From NCBI RefSeq assembly GCF_050947875.1, contig NW_027460291.1, forward strand, positions 30,441,589 through 30,505,588: DNA of 64,000 nt, in the 5' to 3' direction. The first letter of the stretch is position 1. The number at the start of each line of letters is the position of its first letter. This stretch comes from Dermacentor variabilis (lineage: Eukaryota > Arthropoda > Arachnida > Ixodida > Ixodidae). Shown here one piece after another: positions 1 to 11,530 of this stretch. Under the pieces are notes generated by a model, which searched no databases, was not told the DNA's origin, and was given only the letters and a program-made list of their open reading frames with translations. Both the position numbers and the translations under genes were made by a program.

Positions 1-6
1 TCCGTC

Positions 7-429
7 GTGCACCAAAAATTGGCCTACGTTGACTTGACCAACATCTGCTCAGTTATTCGGCCTGACTACACTCCATCCAGCACTGTCATACGCAACCGCA
101 ACCTGAATGCCCCAAGGCGGTATCTCAACCCGGCGGCATGGCGTGCTCCAGACGACAGGCCTGTATGCTTCACTTGTGGCCGTATCGGCCATATTTCACG
201 TCACTGCCGGTCTTCGTGGAATTCGACCTCCTGGTCCTACCTCCCATCCCACCGCTCTCATGCTTCTCCTCGGTTCCCCCCGAAAACACAGCCAGTAAAT
301 TCTGGCGACGCTTCTCTTCCCAGCCGCTCTTGCCGCTCTCCGTCGCCACGTCGCCGCTTCTACCGATCGCCCCCATCTTGTCGATCAGCGTCCCTTAGCT
401 CCTTCCGGCGCACCCTTCCGGAAAGCTAA
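7..429 (+). pseudogene. gag: gypsy Gag, C-terminal part with one CCHC zinc knuckle
   Basis: This frame encodes the nucleocapsid end of Gag. It has one intact C-x2-C-x4-H-x4-C knuckle (Cys54, Cys57, His62, Cys67), followed by a Ser/Arg/Pro-rich basic tail, as expected for an RNA-packaging domain. The N-terminus is cut by the window edge, so the first Met is not the real start. The downstream protease lies in a different frame that already reads open across the end of this one, which is the usual gag-pol frameshift arrangement in gypsy elements. The piece belongs to a dead element and is not a host gene. Confidence 0.85.
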
Positions 430-2015
430 CGGGTGCAGCATCTGGAGTTGATGCTGCCAAACCGATCCGGCGCAAAAATCCTCTTTTGACCTTGCCCACA
501 CATCGAAACCTCATTAACGTGAACGTGGATGGTGTACCTGTTACGGCTCTGATTGACACTGCCGCGCACGTATCTGTGATGAATGCTCAGCTTCGGAATC
601 GTCTCAAGAAAGTCCTCACTCCTGCCCCTCCGCCTGTGGTCCAAGTCGCCGACGGTGGAACACCAGCCGTTATTGGCATGTGTCCGGCTCGGGTGAGTGT
701 CGCCGGACATCATACTTATGTTTTATTTTAAGTACTAGAGCACTGCCCTCACGGACTCATCGTGGGACTTGACTTTTTGTCTACACATTTCGCTTTGATG
801 GACTGTTCTGCTGGTGTTGTGCAACTCACTCTACCTGCTGCTATTGACCCTCCCGATAGTCCTCCGATAAGGCTATGTTCCACAGAGCATATTCGCCTCC
901 CTCACCATGCCGTTACCTACATAGGTGTCTCCCCCGTTCCACCTGTACCAGACGGTGACTACATCGTATCTCCTAATCCGGATGTCCTGCTCTCGCATAA
1001 CGTCGCTTTTCCTCACACCATCATTACCATTTCGGACAACACGTCCTGCCTTCCTCTTGTGAACTTTGGATATTGTACACAAGTACTCCCGCGCGGAATA
1101 TCCCTGGCACAAATAACGCCAGCCAGAGACTGCCACATTTCGGCTTTATCTTGTGACAGCTCCTGGTGTTCAAATCTTGCTTCACCCCCTGTCCCTTCAG
1201 ACTTCAATGCCCTAACAAAAATTATTGCTCCCGGCCTGCCGCCCCAGCGTGCTCAAGAACTACGTTGCCTTCTTGCCTCATACTGGGACATATTCGACCT
1301 TGGAGAGCGCCGTCTAGAGCGCCGTCTAACCGCTGATACGAGCGCGATCCATTGCCGACCCTACCGCGTGCCGCCTACTGAGCGACATACCATCCAACAT
1401 GAAGTTGACAAGATGCTTTCTCGAGACATCATCAAACCTCCTTGCAGCCCATGGGCATCCCCTGTTGTACTAATTAAAAAGAAGGACAACAGTTGGCGAT
1501 TTTGCGTTGATTATCTACGCCTCAACAAGGTAACAAAGAAATACGTCTATCTGCTACCATGCATTGACGATGCCTTGGACTGCCTGCATGGAGCACGATA
1601 TTTTTCGTCCATCGACCTTCACTCCGGCTACTGGCAAATTGCCGGCGATGGCATGGACCACGAGAAGACCGCTTTTATTACTCGCAATGGCCTGTATGAG
1701 TTCAAAGTGATGCCTTTCGGATTATGTAATACCCCGGCCACATTTGAACAAATGATGTACGCCCTCCTACACGGTTTCAAGTGGTCTATCTGCCTCTGTT
1801 ACCTGCACGACATGATTGTTTTTTCTCCGACTTTTGCGACACACCTAGAACGCCTATCGGCGATACTATCTGTTTTCCGTGAAGCTGGGCTACAACTAAA
1901 TTCGTCCAAGTGCCACTTCGGTCATCGTGAAATTTCTGTGCTCGGGCATCTCGTCGATTTTTCTGGCGTCCGCCCTGGCACGGGCGCACAGGCCCGTATC
2001 AAATACGGGCCGTGA
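423..2015 (+). pseudogene. pol: gypsy Pol: aspartic protease and reverse transcriptase
   Basis: One frame reads from about 423 to 2015 with a single in-frame stop at 729-731. The protease active-site region is LIDTAAHVSVM (about 549-581). The usual Asp-Thr/Ser-Gly triad has become Asp-Thr-Ala, so the enzyme is probably dead. The reverse transcriptase begins near 1290 with the usual KKKDNSWRFCVDYLRLN block and has the SSIDLHSGYWQI and VMPFGLCNTPATFEQMM blocks. The catalytic box, normally YxDD, reads YLHDMIVFS, so one catalytic Asp is lost. The frame ends at 2013-2015 after a shift near 2000. The reading continues in another frame. Confidence 0.9.
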
Positions 2016-2600
2016 AAGACTTTCCTGTGCCAACATGTACCAAGGATCTTCGCAGCTTCTTGGGCCTTGGCTCCTACTTCCGTCGGTTGGTCCGAAATTT
2101 TGCGAACGTTGCGCGCCCTCTCAATCAGCTCCTCAAGAAAGACGCTGCATTCATTTGGGGCACTGAGGAAGCGGGTGCTCTCAACGAGCTAATTCGGCTG
2201 CTTACGTCCCCGCCCATTCTCGCTCACTTTGATGCGTCAGCTCCAACAGAAATACGTACAGCTGCCAGTGGCAACGGTACTGGAGCTATCTAGGCACAGA
2301 AACAAAAAGGGCGAGAACATGATATTGCCTAAGCCAGCCGCCTTCTTTTCTCTGCTGAGCGCAAGTATTTTATCACCGAACGTGAGTGTCTGGCTTTCCT
2401 TTGGACAGTGGGTAAATTCCGCCCCTATACGGCCGCTAATTCACAGTCATCACTGATCACCGCGCTGTGTGTTGGCTTTCGTCCCGCAAAGATCCTTCAA
2501 GGCGCTTTGGCCGCTGGGCTCTGCGCTTTCAACAATACAACCATTCAGTTGTATACAAGACCGGACGGTTACATAGGATGCGGACTGCTTGTCGCGCCAT
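2012..2600 (+). pseudogene. gypsy RT connection and RNase H remnant
   Basis: The frame beginning at 2012 continues the thumb and connection region (SFLGLGSYFRRLVRNFANVA), then enters the RNase H start (HFDASAPTEI) and stops at about 2291. Broken RNase H pieces follow in other frames: ERKYFITERECLAFLWTVGKF near 2360-2415 and [33 protein letters not shown] cut short near 2467-2570. At least two frame changes separate it from the RT above and the integrase below. It is a decayed part of the same element. Confidence 0.85.
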
Positions 2601-3890
2601 ACTTTCCACCCTCCTGATGTTTCTGCGGCCTGCATTCCTGTCACCGTTCTCTCTCTGGCTGCTTTTCACGATATTGGAGCCGAACAACGTCGGGACGCCT
2701 CCTCGCAACACCTCATTCAACGGCTCACTTCAACGACGCCCGATCCTTTCCTTGGCATGTTTAAACTTCGAGATGGTATATTGTACTGCTCTAACAAGCA
2801 CCCGGACGGCCCTGACCGACTCTTCGTTGTGCCTGAGCATCTGCGTCATACTGTTCGCACCCAGCTTCATGATGTACCGACTGCCGGTCCCCTTGGCGTG
2901 TCACGGACTTATGACCGCATTCGTCGGCGCTTCTTTTCGCCTGGTCTATACTGTGACGTCTGCCGTTATGTCGCTGCGTGGGACCTTTGTCAACGACGCA
3001 AAAAGCCGACCACACTCCCTGCTGGTCGCCTTCAACCACTTGACGTACCATCAGAGCCATTCTTCCATCTAGGTGTTGATATTTTAGGCCCTTTTCCTAC
3101 GTCAGCTTCGAGAAACAAGTGGATTGCTGTAGCAACAGACTACGCCACCCAATATGCAATCGCACGGGCTCTTCCGACAAACTGGGCAACCGATGTCGCC
3201 GACTTCCTCCTACAGAACGTCATCCTTCACTACGGCACCCCTCGACAGCTCCTCACCGACCGAGGCCGCTACTTTCTCTCTAAAAGTTGCGAATGACATT
3301 CTACACTCGTGCGCGACTAAACATAAACTTGCTACTGCTTACCATCCACAAACGAACGCTCTCACCGAGCACCTTAACCGCACCCTTACTGACGTGCTGT
3401 CCATGTATGTCTGCGCTGACCATTGCGACTGGGACGTTGCGCTGCCGTGCGTTACTTTCGCCTATAATTCGCCTCGCCGTGATACCGCAGGCTTCTCTCC
3501 ACTCTTCCTCTTGTTCGGCCGCGACCCTACGCTACCTTTCGACATCGCACTGCCTGCTAGTCTGAATTTCGCATCCGAGTACGCCCGTGAAGCCATCCTC
3601 AAAGCAAAGGAAGCACGCCATATTGCCCGACGCCGACTTGTGGAGTCGCAGTACAGTCAGCGGCGCTTATATCACGCCCGCCATCTTGACGTCCATTACA
3701 CACCGGGCGCCCTGGTTTTCCTTTGCTCGCCGTCGCGACGCGTTGGCCTCTCGGAGAAGTTACTTTCACGCTACTTTGGCGATTACCGTGTCTTGCGTCA
3801 AGTAACTGGCGTCACGTACGAAATCGCCCCTCTTGAGCCAACCGTGGTTTCAGCATCGCTCCGACGTGGTCCCCGTCGCGCGTCCTAAGT
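2589..3890 (+). pseudogene. gypsy integrase, two frames
   Basis: The first frame (2589-3296) carries the zinc-binding N-terminus and the start of the DDE core: first Asp in [10 protein letters not shown], second Asp in LLTDRGRYF. A frame change near 3290 moves the rest to 3291-3888, where the catalytic Glu lies in NALTEHLNR. The C-terminal domain follows (PGALVFLCSPSRRVGLSEKL). The zinc site is damaged: the usual second His is Pro in [12 protein letters not shown], and a Cys is Trp in AAWDLCQRR. The DDE triad is intact, but the protein cannot be made in one piece. The expected last residues lie in yet another frame near 3855-3905. Confidence 0.9.
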
Positions 3891-3949
3891 TGTATCACTC
3901 GCCCGTCTCCTAACCAGCACCAAGCCGGTGCGTCAGCTGCCGGGGGTCA

Positions 3950-4090
3950 TGTGACACACTGACGAAGATGTTTCCATCTTGGTGGGAAGAAGATGACGCT
4001 CTGGACTGCGCGCGCTGTCTACCGTCTTGTCAGCTACTACAATTATTGTAAATATCGGGCAAATATATGTCCGACTGTGTTTAACCCAGT

Positions 4091-4094
<4 letters not shown>
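3950..4094 (+). repeat. 3' LTR of the gypsy element (145 bp)
   Basis: The LTR starts TGTGACACACTGACG just after a purine-rich tract (CCGGGGGTCA, probable polypurine tract) and ends GTAACA, giving TG...CA termini. It holds a small hairpin (AAGATG, 4-nt loop, CATCTT). The size and ends match the LTRs at 21349-21496 and 53786-53919. The right end runs directly into a (TA)n array. Confidence 0.75.
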
Positions 4095-4145
<51 letters not shown>

Positions 4146-4279
4146 TATACATATGCGGCAAGTTGTTTTTTATCGACTTTTATTTCGATTCATTTATCGT
4201 TTCTCTATTTCATTTATTACGCACAAGTAATTTTCCCTTTGTTGTCCTTGTTGTCAGTGTTTGTTGGCTTATTAGATGG

Positions 4280-4332
<53 letters not shown>
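4095..4332. repeat. two (TA)n arrays flanking a SINE tail
   Basis: Dinucleotide (TA)n arrays occupy 4095-4139 and 4281-4332. The open frames across them are repeat artefacts. The SINE tail described next lies between the two arrays. Confidence 0.95.
4154..4280 (+). mobile_element. 3' part of a tRNA-derived SINE (family C)
   Basis: The stretch TGCGGCAAGTTGTTTT ... TTGTCCTTGTTGTCAGTG ... GTTGGCTTATTAGA matches, in opposite orientation, the bodies of the SINE copies at 6128-6298 and 25842-25997. The tRNA-like head is missing here. The 3' end merges into (TA)n. Confidence 0.75.
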
Positions 4333-4336
<4 letters not shown>

Positions 4337-5049
4337 GAAATATTATTTCAGTACCTAGATAACTTGTTATTTCGGCGCACCAACTAGAGAAAACAAATTG
4401 GAAGTAGCTTTTTCATCCCATCTTGGCCCATATGAACTAGAAGAGTGCCAGAAAACTGAAGAAAGTCGCGAAAAATGCTGTGGAAAAGCCTTGTTCGCCT
4501 TTGTGGTTCGCGCTTTAGCGCTATTCAGTAGGTCATGCTTTTTCACGAACTCATCTAAGATTTAGGAATTTAGTTAATCAGGGTAGATTCGTTCATTGAC
4601 GCTTTTGAGGAAGCGATTTCCGTATACTAAAGACAATCAGTGCGGATAACGTCATATTATTAAAAACATTATTAAGAAAATTTGAAAAATGAAAGTTCAC
4701 TCAAGCTATGTGCACTGTGGAGTCATTTCTTTTTGTTAAATTGAAGATGTTTCCACTAAACCCCCCTATCTCACTTCTACTGCATAATCTTCAAGTTTGC
4801 TCTGGAAATCCCGGAATTCCCTGATTCGGTTACACTAGAATTCTCTTATAGTTCGTGCAATCTTTCTTTACGCCAGCCGTTAAACACGCAATATTTGGTA
4901 CGTATTGACCTAATTCCGCCAGTTAATATCGCCACGAGTGCTTCAATCAATAGATCATCGGGTATGATTCAAATGGTACTACTGCATCACTTTCTGTTCC
5001 GATAAGGAGTTGTTTCGAGCGCAAAAAAAAGACACGGATTACGAATAGA
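4333..5049. other. no recognisable gene
   Basis: AT-rich sequence without a convincing reading frame or terminal repeats. I see nothing I can classify. Confidence 0.6.
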
Positions 5050-5470
5050 AACGAAGAAGCGCACACTCGCCAAGGCCGAAGCCAGACGTTAACCATATCC
5101 GATGGGAATGTCCGGGCCCTGAAGTACCGCTACGAAGACGCAAGCCTGGACACGTCCACTTTCTTAACGATTGGATGTGCCCACCCACGCGCATGGACGC
5201 CCGAGCTGTTATCGGCTCCCTCTGAGAGTTCGTGACAATTGCGTGACTTCCGGGCAGGCATTAATCCTTTTTTCCTCGTACGCCTGCGTGGCAGCGCTCC
5301 TAATAGAAATTGTAAGTCACTCACACGCCAATGAATTAATTCTTGGACGCTGCACTACGTATAAGCTCTACACGCGCATGATAATGCAATCAGCGTCTTA
5401 AAAACAAATTGACAACGAATTATCACACCCGATTCTTTATAAAACGAACTCCGTTGAATAAATAAACATT
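5050..5470 (+). mobile_element. LINE 3' fragment (C-terminal ORF2 motif)
   Basis: Near 5092-5225 a frame reads NHIRWECPGPEVPLRRR, resembling the conserved HILWECP block after the RT/RNase H region of tick I- or Jockey-type LINEs. The frame stops at about 5224. Further stops follow, and the segment ends in an AATAAATAAACATTG A-rich tail near 5456-5472. Only this short motif supports the call. Confidence 0.45.
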
Positions 5471-5879
5471 GAACGTAGCCTAGTGCATCTGTCAGCAAAT
5501 TTTCTCATAAAGGAGGCCCCTGCCAGTTCATTTGCCACGGTAACGTTATTTCTAAGATGCTTGTGCTCACCAGTTGTTATTCCCACGGGCAAGCTGTGCA
5601 GTGATACGGCAAGTTGTTAGAATGGGGCTGGCTCACACTGAGGCACCACAGCTTTTCATCTTGTGTGCAGGTGCAGCTAAACTTACACGACATTGTGCTC
5701 CCCTGCTTTAGGTGGCGCCCAACAAAGGACACGAGTGATTATACATATGTCCCATCAGACTGTATTCATCGCAGGGAAGAATCTAGCCGATGATCACACG
5801 CTTAGAAAGACGCGCGCGCGCGCGCACGCACGCACGCACGCACGCACACACACAAGATCAATCGCTATCATTTTTAATA
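5471..5879. other. no gene; contains a (CG)n/(CA)n microsatellite
   Basis: A GCGC/GCAC/CACA microsatellite lies at about 5811-5853. The open frame at 5693-5908 runs through it and has no protein-like features. Nothing else was recognised. Confidence 0.6.
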
Positions 5880-6122
5880 TGTATATACTTGTATTTTGCG
5901 CACTTTAGAGCGAACAAATTTTAGGTCCTTTTGCAGCCACATTGCACCACATGTATATTTTGCACTTTTTAGCGAATATTTTAGGCCACTATACAGCCGT
6001 GTTTCTTTACTCCCCGCAGTTAACACCCATATATAATTGAGAAGCACGGATCAACGACTTGGCGCTTTTTGGCCACATCTGGCCCTTGCGCCAATAAACT
6101 CTACAAATCAATCAATCAATAT
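5880..6122 (+). mobile_element. LINE 3' UTR with (AATC)n tail
   Basis: The block GGCGCTTTTTGGCCACATC ... CTTGCGCCAATAAACTC ends in AATCAATCAATCAAT at 6105-6120, the short tandem tail typical of a LINE 3' end. Two diverged copies of a ~65-bp unit (GCACTTT..AGCGAA..ATTTTAGG) sit at about 5899 and 5960. No coding part remains. Confidence 0.6.
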
Positions 6123-6127
6123 GTATA

Positions 6128-6298
6128 TATATTATAAGAAGCCAACAAATAATGACACCAAGGACAACATAGGAGAAATTACTTGTACTTACTAAATGAA
6201 TTAAAGAAATAATAAATTCAGGGAAATGAAATGAGACCAAAAAACAACTTGCCGCGGGGGATGGGAACGATCCCACATCTTCCCATTCCCATTATACG
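6128..6298 (-). mobile_element. tRNA-derived SINE (family C), nearly complete
   Basis: On the minus strand the tRNA-like head (GGGATCGTTCCC, a changed B box) lies at about 6263-6298. The shared body follows, ending in TTGTCCTTGGTGTCA and GTTGGCTTCTTATAAT. Related copies lie at 4154-4280 and 25842-25997. Confidence 0.75.
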
Positions 6299-6300
6299 CG

Positions 6301-6574
<274 letters not shown>

Positions 6575-8219
6575 AGCAATGAGCCACTACAATAGCCATT
6601 GCTGAATTTATCTGGTGCATAACGCGTCATCAAAAAATCAAGAAAAGCAAGAAAAGCTCATGGCCCCGCCACATTCAATAGTAATGAACGTTTCCTGTGG
6701 AAGGCCGCCGCTGTGAAGCTTTCCCTTTTGCAAGCTGCTGTAGCCGCTCATGCTGCCGTCGCCGCCTGATGACACAACCCACTCCACAACACAGCGCAAA
6801 AATGCGCAGATATTCTTGCAAAGGATATTGCTGTAATATGTCCCTTAACTATTGTGGCTCAATAGAGAGCACCACAGCTGTACTGCGAGCCAGAAGGACA
6901 TCTTCCCTTGAATAGATTCCAGACTTGCCACACTACGTGCAATTATTGCTATCGCAATCCTATTAGGATGACAAAATGTGACTGTTTTATTGTTGTGACC
7001 CCGCAGTGTTAGCACAATAGCCACGGTAACCTGTTCACGTCACAGCGTCTGGCTAAGTGAGCTAATCCTACCAGAACCTTCAAACAATAATAGCGGATCC
7101 ATGTGGCTATTCAAACCTAGAAGTACCAGGTGTGGACAAATCCAACCGCTTCGCGTGATTTATTTTCTCTGCTGGACGTCTCCAGTTAGGAGAATACCCT
7201 ATTATGATCAAAAATAACGTACAGCGCAAAGGACAAGGACAGCGATAGACGACATACACAGCCCTATTATGAATGTATTACTTTTTTCGCTCTCAGGTAC
7301 ATCACATACTGCCATCTTGTCCTTTTGGGCAAGTCTTTGCTAATATAAAGTCCGAAGTTATTGCTGAGGAAACCACGCATTCAAGAGGTCGCAGGCGTGG
7401 ACGCCAACATTTGCAGCTAATATTTTACAGAACACATATGCTGCTCATTCCTGCGCTATTTGACGCAGATATCCGCAATAATAAAACGACACCTAATGTG
7501 ACTAAATTGTTGTATTTACTCGTTGATTGGCTTCGCCTAAGCGCAGTATATTGGCGTGGCAGAGGAGCGTCACAGAGAATGGCGTCTGCTAGAAATCTGG
7601 CTGTCTGGATTCAGTTACAGCACTCACAGTTCCAGCACATAAACCTTTTTGTGCTCCCAGTCGCCTCTACACGGGCCCCGAGTGTCGTACAGCGAAACAC
7701 CATAATCACCGATGCACCGTGGAGGGCCTCCCTTCTGAGATCCTTGAGAAATATGCGCAGTTGGCTCTTGTGGAATTGCGAAATGACGGATGGCAACACA
7801 GAATACAAGCGGGTTTATTCATTCAGAAAACAACGAACATAAAATGTATTACAGCAGTGTGGCAGCTGCGGTGCGGCGATCCACGACAGGCGCAGCAAAT
7901 ATTTTTTTGAGTGGTGCGTAGGGCTTGCTGCGGCTTTCCCTTGGCACGCAGCCTGCCTATAGCAGCTGCTGCTGTTAATAGGGCTGCGCGCAGGCATGGA
8001 AGCTGTACCGACGAAGCGTTGACGTGGCTCCAGCAAAGCTTTGCGTGCAGCTGTGCCGATAGTGCATCGCTCCACCTTCCTTTAATGTTCAATCTCATTT
8101 ATTTATTATTCAATATGTTATTTGATCAAACATTGATTATCACACCTTTTCATTGCATTCTGCTCACAGTATTGTTAACACAATCTTTGATATTGTATTC
8201 ACGTTTGACTGACTGCAAA
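6575..8219. other. no recognisable gene
   Basis: Open frames (for example 7273-7842, 189 codons) show no known domain. The CTGCGGCTTTCCCTTGGCACGC region near 7928 has the flavour of repeat DNA, but I cannot name it. No terminal repeats seen. Confidence 0.5.
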
Positions 8220-8221
8220 TG

Positions 8222-8690
8222 GTAAATGATTTCACAAGAGTACAGGGATCCGTAGGCTCAATTCGACATATTTTTTGTAAGTGGCGCCACCCGAAATTCG
8301 ATAACCTGTGAAGTCACAAACGGGATTTCTGATCACAAAGCTGTGCTGTTGAATTTGTCAAATGTCTACCCTGGTCTCAAAAACAGTGTTCATTTGTTTC
8401 TCAATTTTTCTCGTGCTGATGATGAATCTATTCTGGATATGCTTGCATTCTACTTCGATGACTTTAGAAACAGCACAAGCTTGCAATATAAATGACTTAT
8501 GGCTTTCCTTTAGGGGAATTGTCTCTGAATGTATTCACCGTTTCGTTCCCAAAATTGCAAAATCTTCTCTGCACCGTAACCCATGGATTTCTCGTGAGAC
8601 GTTACGCTTACAGCGAAGGCTTAAAAGGTTAAAAGCGAAATCAAGAACAAATGTAACCTTAAAAGCTATTGTAGAAGGCACTTAAGAACA
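8222..8690 (+). pseudogene. LINE endonuclease end and linker
   Basis: The SDH motif that closes LINE apurinic-type endonuclease domains is present in GISDHKAVLLNLSNVYPG near 8327-8380. A frame change puts the next part in 8362-8685, where HRNPWISRETLRLQRRLKRLK matches the basic linker found between the endonuclease and RT domains of these elements. There is no start codon and the N-terminal endonuclease is absent. Confidence 0.75.
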
Positions 8691-8914
8691 ACTAAAACAG
8701 AAAATAATTTGCGACAAAGAAAAATATTACGGAACGATCCTGCCTTCGTTTATTAAAACGTCTCCCGAGAGATTCTGGCGCCAAATCACACCTAAATCTT
8801 CCTCCACCAGTGGGTTCATGATAGAGACGGCAAATGTGTAAATGATGAGACTCTCGTGTGTTCGCTTTTAACAAATTCTTCCAGTCAGTATTTACCAAAG
8901 ATAACGGTTGCCTT

Positions 8915-9077
8915 AGAACGTCAGAAAGCTGAGCTAGTTCGTAAGGATTCATTATGCAAAATAGAAGTGAGGCGTGCAGACAGGACACAAGAGTAGAGAA
9001 GCGGACAACACGAACGCCGTGTTGTCCAGTTCTCTCCTCTTGTGTCCTGTCTGCACGCCTCACTTCTATTTTGCATA
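8915..9077. mobile_element. palindromic insert with 14-bp target duplication
   Basis: Two 62-bp arms (8951-9012 and 9018-9079) are inverted copies with only about three mismatches around a 5-nt spacer, so the region can form a long hairpin. It interrupts the LINE. The flanks read ATAACGGTTGCCTT (8901-8914) and ATAATGGTTGCCTT (9078-9091), a 14-bp direct repeat with one mismatch that looks like a target-site duplication. The left 36 bp (8915-8950) include GAGCTAGTTCGTAAGGATTC, close to the CTGGGCTAGTTGGTTCATT motif seen at Penelope-like ends at 21.5 and 26.6 kb. A single-arm relative lies at 14013-14087. Confidence 0.85.
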
Positions 9078-9097
9078 ATAATGGTTGCCTTCCCAAC

Positions 9098-9488
9098 TTC
9101 TGTATATCGCTTCCTGTTATATCTGGCGTTCTTATTTCTGAGTTGCTATTGAACGTTGATACTAAAATGTCACCAGGACCACATAATATACCAAACGCGT
9201 TTTTAATGCGTTATGCGGAATGGTATAGTAAGTGCCTCTATGTCGTATTCACCAGATCTTTACGCGATGATTCCCTACCGGATGACTGGAGGACAGCCGA
9301 AATCAAACGTTTACATAAATCCGGGAAAAAAAACAGACATATAGAATTGCCGACCAGTATCTCTTACATCTACATCATGCAAATATTTAGAGCATATAAT
9401 TCATAAACATATATTAGGTTTCTTAGAAGAACACAAGGTACTTACAGATGTCCAACATGGTTTGAGACATATGTTTTTTACATGTACT
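9098..9488 (+). pseudogene. LINE reverse transcriptase, N-terminal part
   Basis: The frame to 9406 carries TKMSPGPHNIPNAFLMR, the Ser-Pro-Gly-Pro block that opens LINE RT domains, then LPDDWRTAEIKRLHKSGKK. A frame change near 9350 gives the PISLT/LEH-like region and VQHGFRH near 9448-9470, where the reading is cut by the antisense LINE. The rest of this RT resumes at about 11127. Confidence 0.85.
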
Positions 9489-11126
9489 CATTTTATTTAT
9501 TTTTTTTATTTCCATGTACCTTACAGGCCCCAAGGGGAGCATTGAATAAGGGGGGCGTCATTGAAGAAATGATAAGAGAAAAGAGATATATGAGCGCTAA
9601 AAAATGTGAGAGCTAAAAATGTTTATAATGACCACGTTCTCCCAAAACAGTGTAACAAATAAAAACGGTAAATCAATACAATGAGTTATCGGGAAAGGAA
9701 TGAAAAGTACAATTCACGGTAACATGAAAAGCGATGTAACACTCGCGCAAAATAACGTACATAGCGCGAGCACATAAAGTAAACAAAATTGAAACAACAA
9801 TAACAACAACAAAAAGAAAGTCATGACCCATATGTGACACGTATTATATGACATGACATGTGTACAGATGAATATATTTGTTATGGTGAAGACTGTAGGT
9901 TCAGTAGCTGTCTGAATTGATCATTGCTCATTTGAGCGACAGTGCTGTCAGGAAGCGAATTCCATAACCGAATCGCTCGTGGTAGAGCCGAGAAGTTAAA
10001 TGCGTTTGTGTTGCCATGAATGCGAGTGAGGCTTAAATCATTATAAAGTCGTCGTGATGTGCAAGACGAGCGTTCCAGTGGCAAGTTTGATGGCTTCATT
10101 TGGTGAACGTATCTATAGAGCAAGGACAGGAGTGCTATGTCACGTCGGCTATTCAGTGATTGAAGGAAAAGGTCGAGTTTTATTTGAGTAATGCTGGGCT
10201 GGGGGGGGGGGGTAGCTGTAATTTCAGGAAATAAATCGACTAGCTCGGTTTTGGATGGCTTCTAACATGCGGATTAAGTATTCATGCTAGGGAGACCATA
10301 TAGGGGACGCGAACTCAAGCTGAGGGCATAAAAATGATAGGAATGCTAATTTACGGATGTTAGATGGGCAATTGCGCAAGTTGCGACGAATATACCCAAG
10401 AGATTTGGAAGCGTTTGCGCATATGGTTGCAATGTGAAAGGCCCAGGAAAGGCTCAGTGTAAGATTTACGCATAGATATATATATATGCTGATGCCTCAC
10501 ATACTATATTTGTGTTTATGTAGTAGGAAAAGCTATGAATTGATGTTTTTCGCGTGAAAGTCATTAGTTGGCATATAGATGAGTTAAGTTTCATTTGCCA
10601 CTCTTCACACCATTTGGTAACGAGATGAAAGTCCTCTTGAAGAATGCGATGGTCATCAAGGCTGCGAATTGGTCGATATAATAGACAATCATCGGCAAAA
10701 ACACGCATGCAGGATGAGATGTTACTGGGCAGAGCATTGATGTAAATAAGAAAAAGCAAGGGTATACTACCTTGCGGTACACTGGAAGTGACATATGCAA
10801 GGGGTGACGTAAAATTATTAACGACCGTAAATTGATGACGATTTGTTAGGAAGTTACGAATCCAGGAGAGCGTTAAGCAGTGTAATTTGAGAACGGATAA
10901 CTTGGAAATTCAACGGCAGTGAGCCACACTGTCGAAGGCTTTGGAGAAGTCGAGAAAAAAAGCAATCTGTTAGAAGATTGCGGTCCATGTTAAAATGCAA
11001 GTCTCTAGTGAATTCTAGTAACTGCGTCTAACATGACAAGCCTTTCCTAAACCCATGTTGGTTAATAAAGAAAAAATTATTTGATTCCATATGATGATAT
11101 ACGTGAGATGCAATGATATGTTCAAG
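9489..11126 (-). mobile_element. second LINE, 5'-truncated, nested antisense in the first
   Basis: Read on the minus strand from about 11110 down, the piece encodes an RT from the HGFRKGLSC block through FLDFSKAFDSVAH and the catalytic FADDCLLYRP (10466-10759). The C-terminal LPRAIRLWNSLPDS block follows (9881-10123), then a GGCCTGTAAGGTACATGG 3' end with an A/T tail at 9490-9512. Both flanks are the plus-strand LINE, so this insertion is the younger event. It has its own frame breaks (a YIYIYA run at 10480 and several stops). Confidence 0.87.
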
Positions 11127-11530
11127 TTAGTTTAGACTGTTGACGATCTCGCACAAGTGATTAATGAAAGGAAACAAACAGATATTCTGTTCATGAATTT
11201 TCGTAAAGCATTTCACAAGGTGTCACATAACAAATTAATCCATAAATTAGAGTATTGTATAAAAAATGAACAGATACTTACTTGGATCAGAGCCTATCTT
11301 ACTAACAAGCACCAATTCGTGACCTTAAACAATACTTCTATCAATGCAGAGGTTGCGTCTGGAGTGCCCCAGGGATCCGTTTTGGGACCACTTTTATTTC
11401 TGTTATTTATAAATGACATAGTCGCAGGACTTTCAGTTTTCGTGAAACTTTACGCAGATGACTGTATTTTGTATGAAAAGATATCTTCTGTTGATGATCA
11501 GGTGTGTTTAAATATTGACCTGGCATAGGT
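11127..11530 (+). pseudogene. LINE RT palm (host LINE resumes)
   Basis: The open frame 11157-11528 holds FRKAFHKVSHNKLIHKL, the SGVPQGSVLGPLLFLLFIND block, and the catalytic YADDCILYEK with both Asp residues intact. The domain order continues the RT part broken off at 9488. The stop at 11526-11528 and later frame changes lead into the C-terminal region, where FFPRRITDWNNLNS is visible near 12160-12200. Confidence 0.9.

Larger units (their letters stand above)
1..4094 (+). mobile_element. Ty3/gypsy LTR retrotransposon, 5' end outside the window
   Basis: Domains follow gypsy order: Gag zinc knuckle, aspartic protease, reverse transcriptase, RNase H, integrase, then a short LTR with TG...CA ends. 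The window starts inside gag, so the 5' LTR and primer site are missing. Several frame changes and stops (near 729, 2000, 2291 and 3290) make the copy non-functional. Its LTR size and end sequences resemble those of the elements at 20.4-21.5 kb and 53.8-58.9 kb, suggesting one clade. Confidence 0.93.

Noticed and set aside
3955..4000. CTGACGA followed by a small hairpin, resembling a hammerhead ribozyme core
   Set aside because: The conserved GAAA does not follow the stem (GGTGGGAA is present instead), and no matching third stem is seen.
7273..7842. 189-codon frame on the plus strand
   Set aside because: No domain or splice signals, and its composition looks like intergenic DNA.
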